Notes under the pieces: generated by a model
The model's database searches: none
The model's input: only the letters and a program-made list of their open reading frames with translations
What the model was told of the DNA's origin: nothing
NCBI GenBank assembly: GCA_023257525.1
Contig: JALRCB010000003.1
Coordinates: forward strand, 1 to 28,099
Length of the DNA: 28,099 nucleotides
Reading direction: 5' to 3'
Source: Candidatus Nanopelagicales bacterium
Lineage (GTDB): Bacteria; Actinomycetota; Actinomycetes; S36-B12; UBA5976
Translations under genes and position numbers: made by a program
Shown here: piece by piece, positions 16,350 through 25,066 of the stretch
How the letters are laid out: the number at the start of each line of letters is the position of its first letter
Position numbering within the stretch: the first letter of the stretch is position 1

Positions 16350-17540
16350 ATGATTCGTGGCATTGACGACCTAGAGGTTTCAGGAAAAGTAGTTTTCGTA
16401 AGGTGCGATCTCAATGTGCCACTCGAAGCTGGAGCCATAACTGATGACGGTCGGATTCGTGCCAGTTTGCCAACACTCAAGAATCTTGCAGATCGTGGCG
16501 CTCGGGTAGTTGTCCTGGCTCATCTTGGTCGCCCTAAGGGAACGCCAGAGGCTAAGTATTCGTTGGCTCCTGCTGCACTCCGACTAGGTGAACTTTTAGG
16601 CAGTCTGGTGCCACTGGCAAGTGATGTTTGCGGGATAAGTGCACAGGAAACAATCTCTGCTCTTGCTAATGGTCAGATCGCAATGTTAGAGAATGTCAGA
16701 TTTGATGCCCGCGAAACAGGTGACGCAAACGCTCGGCAAGAATTAGCCAAAACCTGGGCCAAACTTGGTGACCTTTACGTCAGTGATGGGTTTGGCGTAG
16801 TTCATCGCGAGCAAGCATCTGTGACAGATCTGGCAAATGAATTACCGCATGCCGCTGGCCTGCTAGTTAAAGCGGAAGCCGATGTATTCGCAAAAGTATT
16901 AAGTAACCCGGAACGTCCTTATGCCGTAGTTCTTGGTGGATCTAAAGTCAGCGACAAGCTCAAAGTGATCGATAACCTGATTTCAAATGTTGATCGACTG
17001 CTCATTGGTGGTGGCATGTGCTTTACGTTTTTGGCGGCCAAGGGTTATTCAGTAGGAGCATCACTTCTGGAGACCGATCAGATTGAGAATGTAAAAGAGA
17101 TTCTGGATCGAGCTAAGAAGTTTAATGTCGAGATAGTTCTGCCAACCGACATTGTGGTAGCTGACGCCTTTGCGGCAGATGCCAAGACTCAAATTGTTTC
17201 CGCGGAGAACATTCCCGATGGCTGGATGGGACTGGATATAGGTCCGGATTCGATCGCAAACTTCGAGACCCGTCTAGCTGACGCAAAAACAATCATGTGG
17301 AATGGGCCAATGGGAGTATTTGAAATGCCGGCTTTTGCCGCTGGGACTAAAGCCGTTGCAGTAGCAATGACAAAGAATTCCGGTATGACCGTCGTCGGTG
17401 GTGGCGATTCAGCAGCAGCTGTTCGACTATTGGGAATCGATGAAGCTGCGTTTTCTCATATCTCAACTGGCGGGGGCGCAAGTTTGGAATATCTAGAGGG
17501 CAAAAAATTGCCTGGCTTAGCAGTCCTGGAGGACAACTAA
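16350..17540 (+). CDS. pgk: Phosphoglycerate kinase
   Basis: Transfers phosphate from 1,3-bisphosphoglycerate to ADP. The 396-aa protein has the signature VRCDLNVPL at 17-25, HLGRPKG near 58-64, GGSKVSDK, and the ATP-binding GGGDSAAAV near the C-terminus. I chose the ATG at 16350 (MIRGIDDLEVSGK), which matches the family N-terminus; a TTG at 16326 would overlap gap by 20 nt and add 8 unlikely residues. No Shine-Dalgarno precedes 16350; AACTCT 6 nt upstream is only a partial match to the -10 pattern seen elsewhere. The next gene tpiA begins at the base after the stop. Confidence 0.97.
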   Translation: MIRGIDDLEVSGKVVFVRCDLNVPLEAGAITDDGRIRASLPTLKNLADRGARVVVLAHLGRPKGTPEAKYSLAPAALRLGELLGSLVPLASDVCGISAQETISALANGQIAMLENVRFDARETGDANARQELAKTWAKLGDLYVSDGFGVVHREQASVTDLANELPHAAGLLVKAEADVFAKVLSNPERPYAVVLGGSKVSDKLKVIDNLISNVDRLLIGGGMCFTFLAAKGYSVGASLLETDQIENVKEILDRAKKFNVEIVLPTDIVVADAFAADAKTQIVSAENIPDGWMGLDIGPDSIANFETRLADAKTIMWNGPMGVFEMPAFAAGTKAVAVAMTKNSGMTVVGGGDSAAAVRLLGIDEAAFSHISTGGGASLEYLEGKKLPGLAVLEDN

Positions 17541-18314
17541 ATGGCACGCACCCCGTTAATGGCCGGCAACTGGAAAATGAATCTCAATCACATTGAGGCA
17601 ATTGCACTAGTCCAGAAGCTCGCTTACACATTTCGAGCCGATGACTTCGCCGCTTTAGATGTTGCTGTGATTCCGCCGTTCACTGACATCAGATCAGTTC
17701 AGACTTTGGTTGATGGCGACAAACTATTTTTGAAGTACGGGGCACAGGACATCGCCAAAGCAGATAAAGGCGCTTTCACGGGTGAGATTTCCGGACCTAT
17801 GTTGGCCAAACTCGGTTGCACTTTTGTGATCGTGGGACATTCTGAACGACGTGAGTACCACGGCGAAGACAATCAGATAGTTAACCTAAAAACCCAAGCG
17901 GCTTTGCGGAATAACTTGATTCCAATTATTTGCGTGGGCGAAGGTCTTGAAGTTCGCAAGGCTGGTAATCACGTGGCTTTCACCATCGAGCAACTCGATG
18001 CCGCGCTGCAAGGAATTGCGGCAAATGATGTGGCTAATTTGGTCATTGCTTATGAACCGGTCTGGGCAATTGGAACTGGGGAAGTAGCGACACCTGCGGA
18101 TGCCCAAGAAGTATGTGGCGCAATTCGAGCTCGAATTCGAGAAGTTCACGGCTCGGCCGCAGACCAAACTCGAATTCTTTACGGCGGTTCAATGAAGGCC
18201 GATAACGTGGCTGCTTTGATGCTTGAGGCTGATATTGACGGCGGATTAGTGGGCGGCGCCTCGCTGGATCCTGATGAATTCGTCTCGGTTTGTCGCTACC
18301 GATTGCACGCGTAG
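17541..18314 (+). CDS. tpiA: Triosephosphate isomerase
   Basis: Interconverts dihydroxyacetone phosphate and glyceraldehyde-3-phosphate. The 257-aa TIM barrel has catalytic Lys12 (NWKMN), His100 (VGHSERR) and Glu172 (AYEPVWAIGTG), and the phosphate-binding YGGS and GGLVGGASL near the end. GGAGG at 17528-17532 with an 8-nt spacer lies inside the end of pgk, so it is translated from the same message. Length and motifs are normal. Its stop TAG overlaps a strong -10 box for secG. Confidence 0.98.
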   Translation: MARTPLMAGNWKMNLNHIEAIALVQKLAYTFRADDFAALDVAVIPPFTDIRSVQTLVDGDKLFLKYGAQDIAKADKGAFTGEISGPMLAKLGCTFVIVGHSERREYHGEDNQIVNLKTQAALRNNLIPIICVGEGLEVRKAGNHVAFTIEQLDAALQGIAANDVANLVIAYEPVWAIGTGEVATPADAQEVCGAIRARIREVHGSAADQTRILYGGSMKADNVAALMLEADIDGGLVGGASLDPDEFVSVCRYRLHA

Positions 18315-18317
18315 AAT
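18290..18317 (+). promoter_or_regulatory. Candidate secG promoter (TTGTCG-16-TAGAAT) overlapping the tpiA stop
   Basis: TTGTCG at 18290-18295 and TAGAAT at 18312-18317 have a 16-bp spacer. The TAG of TAGAAT is the tpiA stop codon. A start near 18324 would give a leader of about 36 nt with AGGTGA just before the secG ATG, so unlike its neighbours this would be a leadered transcript. Confidence 0.45.
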
Positions 18318-18359
18318 AGGGATGTTCGTTTCTATGTTCCACGATTTAGCAGGTGACCA

Positions 18360-18590
18360 ATGATTGCAGCGTTTCAAATCCTTCTGGCTATTACCAGCCT
18401 GTTGCTGATCGCTTTGGTATTGCTACACAAAGGCAAGGGCGGCGTCTCCGACATGTTCGGTGGCGGCATGAGCTCGTCACTTGGCGGATCTTCCGTTGCC
18501 GAACGTAACCTCGATCGAATTACGATCGCTTTAGCTTTAGTTTGGACCGCAGCAATCGTGGGTCTTGGCTTGTTAACAAAATCCGCGTAA
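18360..18590 (+). CDS. secG: Preprotein translocase subunit SecG
   Basis: Small auxiliary subunit of the SecYEG channel in the cytoplasmic membrane. The 76-aa protein has two hydrophobic helices (about 4-22 and 54-72) joined by a glycine-rich loop with GKGGVSDMFGGG and SLGGSSVAERNLDR, which is diagnostic. AGGTGA lies at 18351-18356. Position after tpiA is the normal actinobacterial arrangement. The ATG at 18360 leaves no room for a longer start because tpiA ends 45 bp upstream. Confidence 0.95.
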   Translation: MIAAFQILLAITSLLLIALVLLHKGKGGVSDMFGGGMSSSLGGSSVAERNLDRITIALALVWTAAIVGLGLLTKSA

Positions 18591-18607
18591 GCAATCAGGA
18601 GTAAATC

Positions 18608-18940
18608 ATGGCTAGTGGTAGTGCAATCCGAGGAAGTCGCGTTGGAGCCGGCCCGATGGGTGAAGCTGAGCGTGGCGAAGCCGCACCACGTATTTACTTA
18701 CCGTTCTACTGTGCTTCCGGCCACGAGACCACACCAAGCTTTGCTCATGATGCTGAACTTCCAGAAGAGTGGGATTGCCCAAAGTGTGGCATGCCAGCTG
18801 GCACCGATAAAGATAACCCACCAGTTTTAGCTAAGACCGAACCTTACAAAACTCACTTGGCTTATGTGAAAGAACGCCGCAACGATAAAGATGGCAAGGG
18901 AATTCTTGACGAAGCCCTAGCTAAACTTCGTGGAAAATAA
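18608..18940 (+). CDS. rbpA: RNA polymerase-binding protein RbpA
   Basis: RbpA is found only in actinobacteria; it binds RNA polymerase and the principal sigma factor and stabilises the open complex. The 110-aa protein has the N-terminal basic tail (IRGSRVGAG), a core with Cys35, His39, Cys57 and Cys60 (YCASGH and CPKCG) suited to zinc or structural roles, and the C-terminal sigma-interaction segment (KTHLAYVKERR onward). AGGAG with a 6-nt spacer precedes the ATG. RbpA helps weak promoters without strong -35 elements, which fits the many -10-only promoters in this window (inference). Its stop abuts the tkt stop on the other strand with no base between. Confidence 0.96.
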   Translation: MASGSAIRGSRVGAGPMGEAERGEAAPRIYLPFYCASGHETTPSFAHDAELPEEWDCPKCGMPAGTDKDNPPVLAKTEPYKTHLAYVKERRNDKDGKGILDEALAKLRGK

Positions 18941-20989
18941 TTAGTTAAGAATTTCTTGAGCGGCAGCAACTACGGCTTCCGCTGTAATTCCGAATTCTGA
19001 GTAAAGTTTGTCAGCGCCAGCTGATGCGCCAAAATGCTCCAAGCTAATGCAGCGTCCGGCTGAGCCAACGTACTTCCACCAACCTTGAGCTACGCCGGCT
19101 TCGATCGAAACTCGAGCGGTTACCGCATGTGGCAAAACTGATTCACGATATTGGGCGTCCTGGGAATCAAACCACTCCAAGCACGGTGCCGAAACAACAC
19201 GCGTTGAAACGCCACTAGATTCCAATGTTTGTTGAGCCGAGAGCGCGATCGATACTTCAGAACCAGTTGCAATCAAGATTACTTCTGGAGCTTTTGAACT
19301 CTCTGAGATCACGTAAGCTCCGCGACTAACAAGTGAAACATCAGTTGTAGCTGCGGAATCAATGACTGGAAGGTTTTGTCGAGATAGACATAATCCAGCT
19401 GGTTTATTTGATTCCATGACAATGCGCCAAGCTGTAGCAGTTTCGTTTGCATCAGCAGGTCGAATTACCTGAAAGTTTGGAATTGCTCGTAACGACCAAA
19501 GATGCTCAACGGGTTGATGAGTAGGTCCATCTTCACCTAAGCCAATTGAATCATGAGTCCAGACATAAGTGGCAGGCAAATCCATCAAGGCTGAAAGCCG
19601 CACTGCGCCGCGCATGAAGTCGCTGAAGACTAGGAATGTGCCAGCAAATGGTCGAGTCAAGCCTCCAAGTGCCATGCCGTTCATTGCACAAGCCATCGCA
19701 AACTCGCGAATTCCGTAGTGGATGATTCGGCCGCCTTCAGCAGCACCCGACATCGCACTCGATTTCGGTAGGAAAGAACCGCCGTGTTCAATGGTCGTCA
19801 GATTGCTATCGCCCAAATCGGCCGAGCCACCCCAAAGTTCTGGAAGTACTTGCGCCATGGCGTTGATGGTGTCACCGGATGCCTTGCGAGTTGCAACTGA
19901 AGTTCCAGGTTCAAATCTCGGCAGAGCTTCGTGCCAATTAGTTGGCAGTTCACGTGCCGCAAGTCGCTGATACAACTTTGCTGAATCCGGATTCTTGCTT
20001 TCCCAAGCCGATAATTCGGCTGACCATAGCTCATGACTTTCGCGACCTCTTGTTGCAACTTGTCGAGCGTGAGTTAGGACCTCAGTTGAGATCTCAAAAG
20101 TTTTAGCTGGATCAAGACCTAGTAATTCTTTTGTCGCCGCAACTTCAGCGTCGCCAAGAGCAGCGCCGTGAATCTTGCCAGTGTTCTTCAAGTTTGGTGC
20201 TGGCCAACCAATTACGTTTCTAACTCGAATCAAAGTTGGTTTTTCGGATTGCGCCACAGCACTAGCAATTGCAAGATCCAATGACGTGACGTCAATCTCA
20301 CCATTGCTCAGCATTTCTACATGGCTTACATTCCAGCCGTACGATGCGTATCGAGCAAGCACATCCTCAGTGAATGAAACAGCAGTGTCACCTTCAATGC
20401 TGATGTGGTTGTCGTCATAAAGTACGACGAGGTTGCTTAGCTCTTGATGGCCAGCCAAGGATGATGCTTCGGAAGTAACACCTTCTTGAAGACAGCCATC
20501 ACCGGCAATTACCCAGATTTTGTGATCGAAAACACTTTGACCGGCAGCAGAAGTTGGATCTAACAGATTGCGCACGTAACGCGCGTCCATTGCCATACCT
20601 ACTGCGGTTGCTAAACCAGTTCCAAGCGGTCCCGTTGTGGCTTCAACGCCTTCAGTGTGACCAAATTCCGGGTGACCCGGAGTCTTGCTATCCCAAGTTC
20701 TAAACGACTGCAGATCTTCTAGCTCAAGACCGTAACCACTGAGAAAAAGTTGAATGTAAAGCGTGATACTGCTGTGGCCATTGGAAAGTACAAACCGATC
20801 TCGGCCCTGCCACTTTGGATCTGCTGGGTCATGTCTCATCCATTTCTGGAAAAGCAGATAAGCCATTGGGGCAAGACTCATCGCGGTGCCAGGGTGACCA
20901 TTGCCAACTTTTTGCACACTGTCCATCGCTAGGGCGCGGGCTGCGGTTACGGCTTGGTCGTCGAGTTCGGTCCAGATGAATTTGCTCAC
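18941..20989 (-). CDS. tkt: Transketolase
   Basis: Thiamine-diphosphate enzyme moving two-carbon units between sugar phosphates in the non-oxidative pentose phosphate pathway. The 682-aa protein has GHPG at 31-34, the cofactor-binding GDGCLQEG at 163-170, DDNHISIEG, the catalytic YGIREFAM glutamate region, and a C-terminal domain with SIEAG and FGASAGADKLY. The start is GTG at 20989, preceded on its strand by TAACCT-N6. In many actinobacteria tkt lies in a run with tal, zwf, opcA and pgl next to ctaB; none of those is here. It is convergent with rbpA and divergent from ctaB. Confidence 0.97.
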   Translation of the reverse strand: MSKFIWTELDDQAVTAARALAMDSVQKVGNGHPGTAMSLAPMAYLLFQKWMRHDPADPKWQGRDRFVLSNGHSSITLYIQLFLSGYGLELEDLQSFRTWDSKTPGHPEFGHTEGVEATTGPLGTGLATAVGMAMDARYVRNLLDPTSAAGQSVFDHKIWVIAGDGCLQEGVTSEASSLAGHQELSNLVVLYDDNHISIEGDTAVSFTEDVLARYASYGWNVSHVEMLSNGEIDVTSLDLAIASAVAQSEKPTLIRVRNVIGWPAPNLKNTGKIHGAALGDAEVAATKELLGLDPAKTFEISTEVLTHARQVATRGRESHELWSAELSAWESKNPDSAKLYQRLAARELPTNWHEALPRFEPGTSVATRKASGDTINAMAQVLPELWGGSADLGDSNLTTIEHGGSFLPKSSAMSGAAEGGRIIHYGIREFAMACAMNGMALGGLTRPFAGTFLVFSDFMRGAVRLSALMDLPATYVWTHDSIGLGEDGPTHQPVEHLWSLRAIPNFQVIRPADANETATAWRIVMESNKPAGLCLSRQNLPVIDSAATTDVSLVSRGAYVISESSKAPEVILIATGSEVSIALSAQQTLESSGVSTRVVSAPCLEWFDSQDAQYRESVLPHAVTARVSIEAGVAQGWWKYVGSAGRCISLEHFGASAGADKLYSEFGITAEAVVAAAQEILN

Positions 20990-20995
20990 GAACCA

Positions 20996-21001
20996 AGGTT
21001 A
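20996..21001 (-). promoter_or_regulatory. -10 box TAACCT of tkt
   Basis: Read on the minus strand, TAACCT lies six bases before the tkt GTG, so the transcript would begin at the start codon. No Shine-Dalgarno is present. It lies back to back with the ctaB -10 box; the whole divergent gap is 59 bp. Confidence 0.5.
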
Positions 21002-21036
21002 TCTACTGGGCGTTCGCGACTTGCGTTAGGCGCAGG

Positions 21037-21042
21037 TAGGCT
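21037..21042 (+). promoter_or_regulatory. -10 box TAGGCT of ctaB
   Basis: TAGGCT is six bases before the ctaB GTG at 21049. The identical hexamer at identical spacing precedes ctaA, the other heme A gene, on the minus strand. Confidence 0.5.
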
Positions 21043-21048
21043 CGTTAT

Positions 21049-21972
21049 GTGTCATCGCAACTAAACGATCTGAGTAACGCCAAGTCAGATGTTGTTTGGA
21101 TTACACCAACCTGGCGGGCTTATCTAGCCCTAACAAAGCCCCGAATTATTGAATTACTCCTGGTAACGACAATTCCAACTATGTTTCTGGCAGCTGGTGG
21201 CTTTCCAGCTTGGGCCTTGGTTTGTTGGACCCTGCTGGGCGGAACGCTAGCGGCAGGCGGCGCCAACGTTCTCAATTGCTACCTAGATCGCGACATCGAC
21301 GCAATGATGTATCGAACTGCACATCGACCATCAGCTACCGGACAAATCTCAGGCTCTCGAACTGTGACATTCGGATTAATCCTGTCCGTGCTTTCGGTTT
21401 CAGTTTTGGCTTTAACGATCAATTTATTGTCAGCGGGTTTGGCGGCCTTTGCGATTGCGTTTTATGTAATCGGCTACACCATGTTGCTTAAGCGTCGCAC
21501 TTCACAAAACATTGTGTGGGGAGGTGCTGCTGGCTGCATGCCAGTCCTTATTGGCTGGAGCGCAGTAACTGGTTCGCTTTCTTGGACACCAGTAGTTCTC
21601 TTTTTGATTGTTTTCTTTTGGACGCCGCCGCACTATTGGCCACTTTCTCTTCGCTATAAAGACGACTATGCCGCAGCCGGCGTACCTATGTTGCCGGTTA
21701 CAGACACCCCTCATGTTGTTGCAAAACAGATCATCATTTACTCATGGGTTATGGTCGCAACTACTTTGGCTCTGATTCCGATTGCCGGAATGAATTGGCT
21801 CTATTCCGCAATAGCCGTAGCCAGTGGTGCGTTGTTTATTTATGAGGCATACGCGTTGCGTTCAAGAGTTCGAAAGAATCTAGATGACTTAAATCCAATG
21901 CGACTGTTTCACTGGTCAATCTCATACCTATCGCTAATTTTCCTCGCAATTGGTATTGATCCGTTCCTGTAA
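21049..21972 (+). CDS. ctaB: Protoheme IX farnesyltransferase (heme O synthase)
   Basis: UbiA-family membrane prenyltransferase that adds a farnesyl group to heme B, giving heme O for aa3-type cytochrome oxidase. The 307-aa protein has about nine hydrophobic helices, the first Asp-rich motif NCYLDRDIDAMMYRTAHRP (76-94; N76, D80, D84) and the second YKDDYAAAGVPMLPV. The GTG start at 21049 has no Shine-Dalgarno but the -10/N6 arrangement; an out-of-frame ATG at 21047 opens a 5-codon mini-ORF. Its stop is 1 bp from the ctaA stop on the other strand, so the two genes of one pathway face each other. Confidence 0.96.
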   Translation: MSSQLNDLSNAKSDVVWITPTWRAYLALTKPRIIELLLVTTIPTMFLAAGGFPAWALVCWTLLGGTLAAGGANVLNCYLDRDIDAMMYRTAHRPSATGQISGSRTVTFGLILSVLSVSVLALTINLLSAGLAAFAIAFYVIGYTMLLKRRTSQNIVWGGAAGCMPVLIGWSAVTGSLSWTPVVLFLIVFFWTPPHYWPLSLRYKDDYAAAGVPMLPVTDTPHVVAKQIIIYSWVMVATTLALIPIAGMNWLYSAIAVASGALFIYEAYALRSRVRKNLDDLNPMRLFHWSISYLSLIFLAIGIDPFL

Positions 21973-21973
21973 G

Positions 21974-22888
21974 TCAGCCTCGGGTATTACGAGCTAGATA
22001 AAACCGGGCGGTAAAAATCCAAAGTAGACATGCACCAAGAACATGCACTGCAACTAATCCCCAGGGCAATCCCGTAAAGAACTGCGTGTAGCCAACGAGA
22101 CCCTGCGCAATACAAACGCCAACCACTATCCATGCTTGCTTAGTAACGTGCTTTGGCGCTGCTGTGGCCAGAAGTGCAACAAGAAGTCCAGCTGTTAGCC
22201 CCAGATAGAGCCAGACGAGTGCGGCGTGAATAGTTGTGATGTTACGAAACTCAAAACCAAGCCGCACTATTTCGTTTGTGTCGCCAGCATGCGGGCCAGA
22301 GCCAGTAACCAAAGTTCCGACTGCGATAACAACTAATGCCAACCAAATGTGAATTCGCATCCCAAGATCAATCGGTTTGGCAACTTGAAGTGCAACTGGA
22401 CGGTCATCCGCTTCTTGCGCTTTAACTAACAAAATCACTGCAACTGTAATTAGCCCAATTGAAACCATGAAGTGTGCAGCGACAATCAAAGGATGCAATC
22501 CAGTAAGAACTGTAATTCCGCCCAAAATTGCCTGCGCAAAAATTCCGAACAGAATTCCAAGTGCCAAAACTGTTAGCGATCTGCGCTTAGCTAGGCCCGC
22601 TAGTCGACGTTCCTGATTGTGTTTAAAGACAGCAAACAAGGATGCGATGGCGACGATCAACAAAACAAAGGTAAGCAGGCGATTGCCAAACTCAATGTAT
22701 TTATGGAAAGCCTCGGTTTGCTCTGAAGTCGGGGCAATCGAACCAGCAACGCATTCCGGCCAAGTCGGGCACCCCAGCCCAGAAGCGGTAAGGCGCACCG
22801 TGGCTCCCGTAAGAACGATGCCGGTTTGAGCTATCAGGTTGGCGATAAGGGTTCGGTGTTGCCAGGTGCGCAGTTTTGGGGGAATCAC
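21974..22888 (-). CDS. ctaA: Heme A synthase (COX15/CtaA family)
   Basis: Oxidises the C8 methyl of heme O to give heme A. The 304-aa membrane protein has about eight helices. The first extracytoplasmic loop holds GLGCPTWPEC with C40 and C46 as a likely disulfide pair, as in other Gram-positive CtaA proteins. The next helix reads FHKYIEFGNRLLTF: Glu67 is kept but Asn69 stands where many homologues have a heme-ligating His; I recall EFGNR as the usual actinobacterial form. The GTG start at 22888 is preceded by TAGGCT-N6. It is divergent from sufR across a 101-bp gap. Confidence 0.93.
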   Translation of the reverse strand: MIPPKLRTWQHRTLIANLIAQTGIVLTGATVRLTASGLGCPTWPECVAGSIAPTSEQTEAFHKYIEFGNRLLTFVLLIVAIASLFAVFKHNQERRLAGLAKRRSLTVLALGILFGIFAQAILGGITVLTGLHPLIVAAHFMVSIGLITVAVILLVKAQEADDRPVALQVAKPIDLGMRIHIWLALVVIAVGTLVTGSGPHAGDTNEIVRLGFEFRNITTIHAALVWLYLGLTAGLLVALLATAAPKHVTKQAWIVVGVCIAQGLVGYTQFFTGLPWGLVAVHVLGACLLWIFTARFYLARNTRG

Positions 22889-22894
22889 TCTTAC

Positions 22895-22900
22895 AGCCTA
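22895..22900 (-). promoter_or_regulatory. -10 box TAGGCT of ctaA
   Basis: On the minus strand TAGGCT is followed by six bases and the ctaA GTG. No Shine-Dalgarno is present. It is the same hexamer and spacing as ctaB. Confidence 0.5.
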
Positions 22901-22976
22901 AAGGCCTTATCTAACTAGTGCTTATTGGGTACTTCAGGTAGTGGAACCCCGGAGGTGCGGATTTAGGCGATATACG

Positions 22977-22990
22977 CAACAATGAAGTTG
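22977..22990. promoter_or_regulatory. SufR operator CAAC-N6-GTTG
   Basis: CAACAATGAAGTTG is an exact match to the CAAC-N6-GTTG palindrome described as the SufR binding site in cyanobacteria and Streptomyces. Its last base is the first base of the sufR GTG start. A bound SufR would cover the likely -10 (AACAAT, 22978-22983) and the transcription start, so autorepression of the whole suf operon is expected. Confidence 0.8.
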
Positions 22991-23654
22991 TGAAATTCGA
23001 AGGATCTGCTGCCGCCACGGTTGCGCGCACGCTTTTGCAGGCCGGTCCTTCTACCGCCACTGACGTAGCGCGGACCTTGGGGCTTTCAGGAGCTGCGGTT
23101 CGCAAGCAATTAGATCAATTACTTGAAACCGGATTAGTTGAATCAAGTGAGCGCGCGCCGTACGGTCCAGCTGCTCTGGATTCAAAACGTGGACGAGGCC
23201 GACCATCTCGCGTGTTTATGCTCACCGCAGCCGGTCGCGCACGATTTGGCCAACACCAAGAAAGTTTGGGACTAAGCGCCGTGAAGTATTTGAATTCAAC
23301 AGCGGGCTCTGGGGCCGTTACTGAGTTTGCTAGTTCAATCGCAAAAGATTTTGTTAGTCGACACAAAGAGATCTCAAAACTCGCAACCATCGAAGAGCGG
23401 GCTGTTGCTCTCATTGATGCGCTAAACCAAGATGGATTTGCCGCGACTGAAACGCCTGGACTTTACGGGTCCACACAGATTTGCCAACACAACTGTCCTA
23501 TGGGCGACGTTGCTGTTGAGTTCCCAACACTTTGCGAAGAAGAAACCAAGGCATTCTCCGAATTGACCGGAGTGCATGTCACACGTTTGGCAACAATCGC
23601 AAAAGGTAACGCAGTTTGCACGACATTAGTTCCACACACACGAAGGGAAAACGC

Positions 23655-23658
<4 letters not shown>
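22990..23658 (+). CDS. sufR: Iron-sulfur cluster-sensing repressor SufR
   Basis: A winged helix-turn-helix repressor that carries an Fe-S cluster and represses the suf operon when clusters are plentiful. The 222-aa protein has an N-terminal HTH (about 18-52; TDVARTLGLSGAAVRKQLDQL), the wing with GRGRPSRVF at 68-76, and C-terminal cysteines C165, C169, C182 and C210 in the ICQHNCPMGDVA and FPTLCEEE context typical of SufR. The start is GTG at 22990; an ATG at 22982 is out of frame and stops after three codons (M-K-L) with its TGA overlapping the GTG. The sufR stop overlaps the sufB ATG (ATGA). Confidence 0.94.
23643..23648 (+). promoter_or_regulatory. Shine-Dalgarno AAGGGA deciding the sufB start
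   Basis: AAGGGA with a 6-nt spacer precedes the ATG at 23655, which also overlaps the sufR stop as ATGA. This supports 23655 over an upstream in-frame ATG at 23616 lying inside sufR. Confidence 0.7.
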
Positions 23659-25064
<1,406 letters not shown>

Positions 25065-25066
25065 TT

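Noticed and set aside
23616..23654. Upstream ATG for sufB inside sufR
   Set aside because: The ATG at 23655 has AAGGGA at 6 nt and an ATGA overlap with sufR; the upstream start would add 13 residues not expected in SufB.
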